DNA from: a virus
Direction: 5' to 3' (one strand)
IMG/VR virus record: IMGVR_UViG_3300043015_001450
Location: 1 to 47,090 of that record
DNA: 47,090 nt
Below the pieces are notes generated by a model. The model was not told where the DNA came from, did no database searches, and saw only the letters and a program-made list of their open reading frames with translations. Positions 46,491-47,090 of the stretch are shown piece after piece (within the stretch, counting starts at the first letter, position 1; every line of letters starts with the position of its first letter). Both the position numbers and the translations under genes were made by a program.

Positions 46491-47090
46491 TTATGTATCT
46501 ATAGTTAAATTAATCATCTTGTTGTTGTAGTCTAGCTCCATATCTATGCCTTGTAAATCATTAGCGGTAGAAAGTAAAGGCTTTTCTCTTGCTTTTATTT
46601 CTAAATCTAAAGAGCAACCAATATTTTTATCTACACTTTTTTGCTCCTGCACTTGTCCTACTTGATAATTGGCAATTTTAACTTTATGCACTAAATTTAA
46701 TTGCAAGCCCCTATTAACATAATAAGTCATTATCTGGCTAATTATAAATATTAGCTCTTGCATCTTATCTGCTCCTAATTTTGTGGCTTTATCACCTGTA
46801 GTTACATTTGTAGCCGCTTTAGTAACTAATTGCAATGTATAAGTATAAGTTGCTTCTTGTGTGCCATCACTTAATGGGTCATCAAGAGTAGCATTTGTGA
46901 ATAGTATATTTATTAATGCTTTTTGATTTGTTTTGTCTTCCAAGTATTTCTGGTATATGCCGTGGTCGTTAGTGTGTATATCAACATTAAATTTATCTTT
47001 GTTGCCGTATAAATTATATTGATTATCAAATTCTGCCTTTAGCAAAGCTCCTAACTGTTGCGTGATTAGTTGTGCAGTAGATTGCCCTGT
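46491..47090 (-). CDS. Tail protein upstream of the sheath, C-terminal part (gene split by the window ends)
   Basis: The frame runs to the end of the window and continues at base 128 to its ATG at 157, 209 residues in all. An internal TTG at 47043-47045 only looks like a start because the window ends. The C-terminus has VHKVKIANYQVGQVQEQKSVDKNIGCSLDLEIKA, a beta-rich domain. Two bases separate it from the sheath. Likely tail terminator or neck protein by position. Confidence 0.85.
   Translation of the reverse strand, partial: TGQSTAQLITQQLGALLKAEFDNQYNLYGNKDKFNVDIHTNDHGIYQKYLEDKTNQKALINILFTNATLDDPLSDGTQEATYTYTLQLVTKAATNVTTGDKATKLGADKMQELIFIISQIMTYYVNRGLQLNLVHKVKIANYQVGQVQEQKSVDKNIGCSLDLEIKAREKPLLSTANDLQGIDMELDYNNKMINLTIDT
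46964..47090. repeat. Right copy of the 127-bp terminal direct repeat
   Basis: Identical to bases 1-127. Same locus seen twice in a circular assembly; annotation should count it once. Confidence 0.93.

Overview
The window is a complete, circularly assembled genome of a tailed phage with a contractile tail. Its first 127 bases are repeated exactly at the end (46964-47090), so the unique circle is 46,963 bp. One tail gene (209 codons) is cut in two by the window ends. Base composition is about one third G+C. Essentially every convincing gene lies on the minus strand, so genes are read from high to low coordinates. SSB, a signal-peptide nuclease, a beta-barrel-like exported protein, a P1-type lysozyme and a GTA-type 3TM holin point to a Gram-negative host. 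The host cannot be named from the sequence. I see no integrase, transposase, CI-type repressor or tRNA.

Late region (8597 down to 1, continuing across the join from 47090 to about 24.6 kb). First comes a lambda-like head module: small terminase candidate, GpA-type large terminase, gpW-like joiner, lambda-type portal, S49 protease/scaffold, gpD-like decoration protein and gpE-like capsid protein. Small neck genes follow, then a Mu/P2-like contractile tail: sheath, tube, frameshifted chaperone, tape measure, gp43-like, LysM-gp44-like, gp45, gp46, gp47 and gp48-like proteins. Next are fibre genes, a YiiX-like papain-fold enzyme, membrane/holin genes, a pentapeptide protein and an E-C-T lysozyme. 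The region ends with a nucleotide/recombination block: ThyX, metallophosphoesterase, SNase, RusA and a DUF1064-like nuclease. The portal carries an IS3-type helix-turn-helix at its N-terminus, which is unusual.

Early region (23.5 kb down to 8.9 kb). This holds replication proteins (one domain tandemly duplicated), an ssDNA-annealing protein, SSB, Gp157, many small unknown proteins, two large pentapeptide-repeat proteins, small membrane proteins and a TET-associated-type glycosyltransferase beside a truncated ParB-like domain. Eleven near-identical promoters (TTGACA-N17-TATATT/TATAAT type) are scattered through the genome. Ten of them are followed by the same leader, AATGGAGATAA, just before the start codon.

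The most unusual stretch is 22.95-24.64 kb. It has iteron-like repeats (a candidate origin) and five consecutive gene-less transcription units. Each unit has its own promoter (four with a 16-bp spacer, one with 17), and four have intrinsic terminators. Two units look paralogous. The fifth (24454-24606) contains the exact antisense of the shared early-gene leader, with 11-13 complementary bases per target. This suggests a phage-encoded trans-acting small RNA that could occlude the ribosome-binding sites of about ten of the phage's own transcripts. The sequence match is directly visible; the function is inference.
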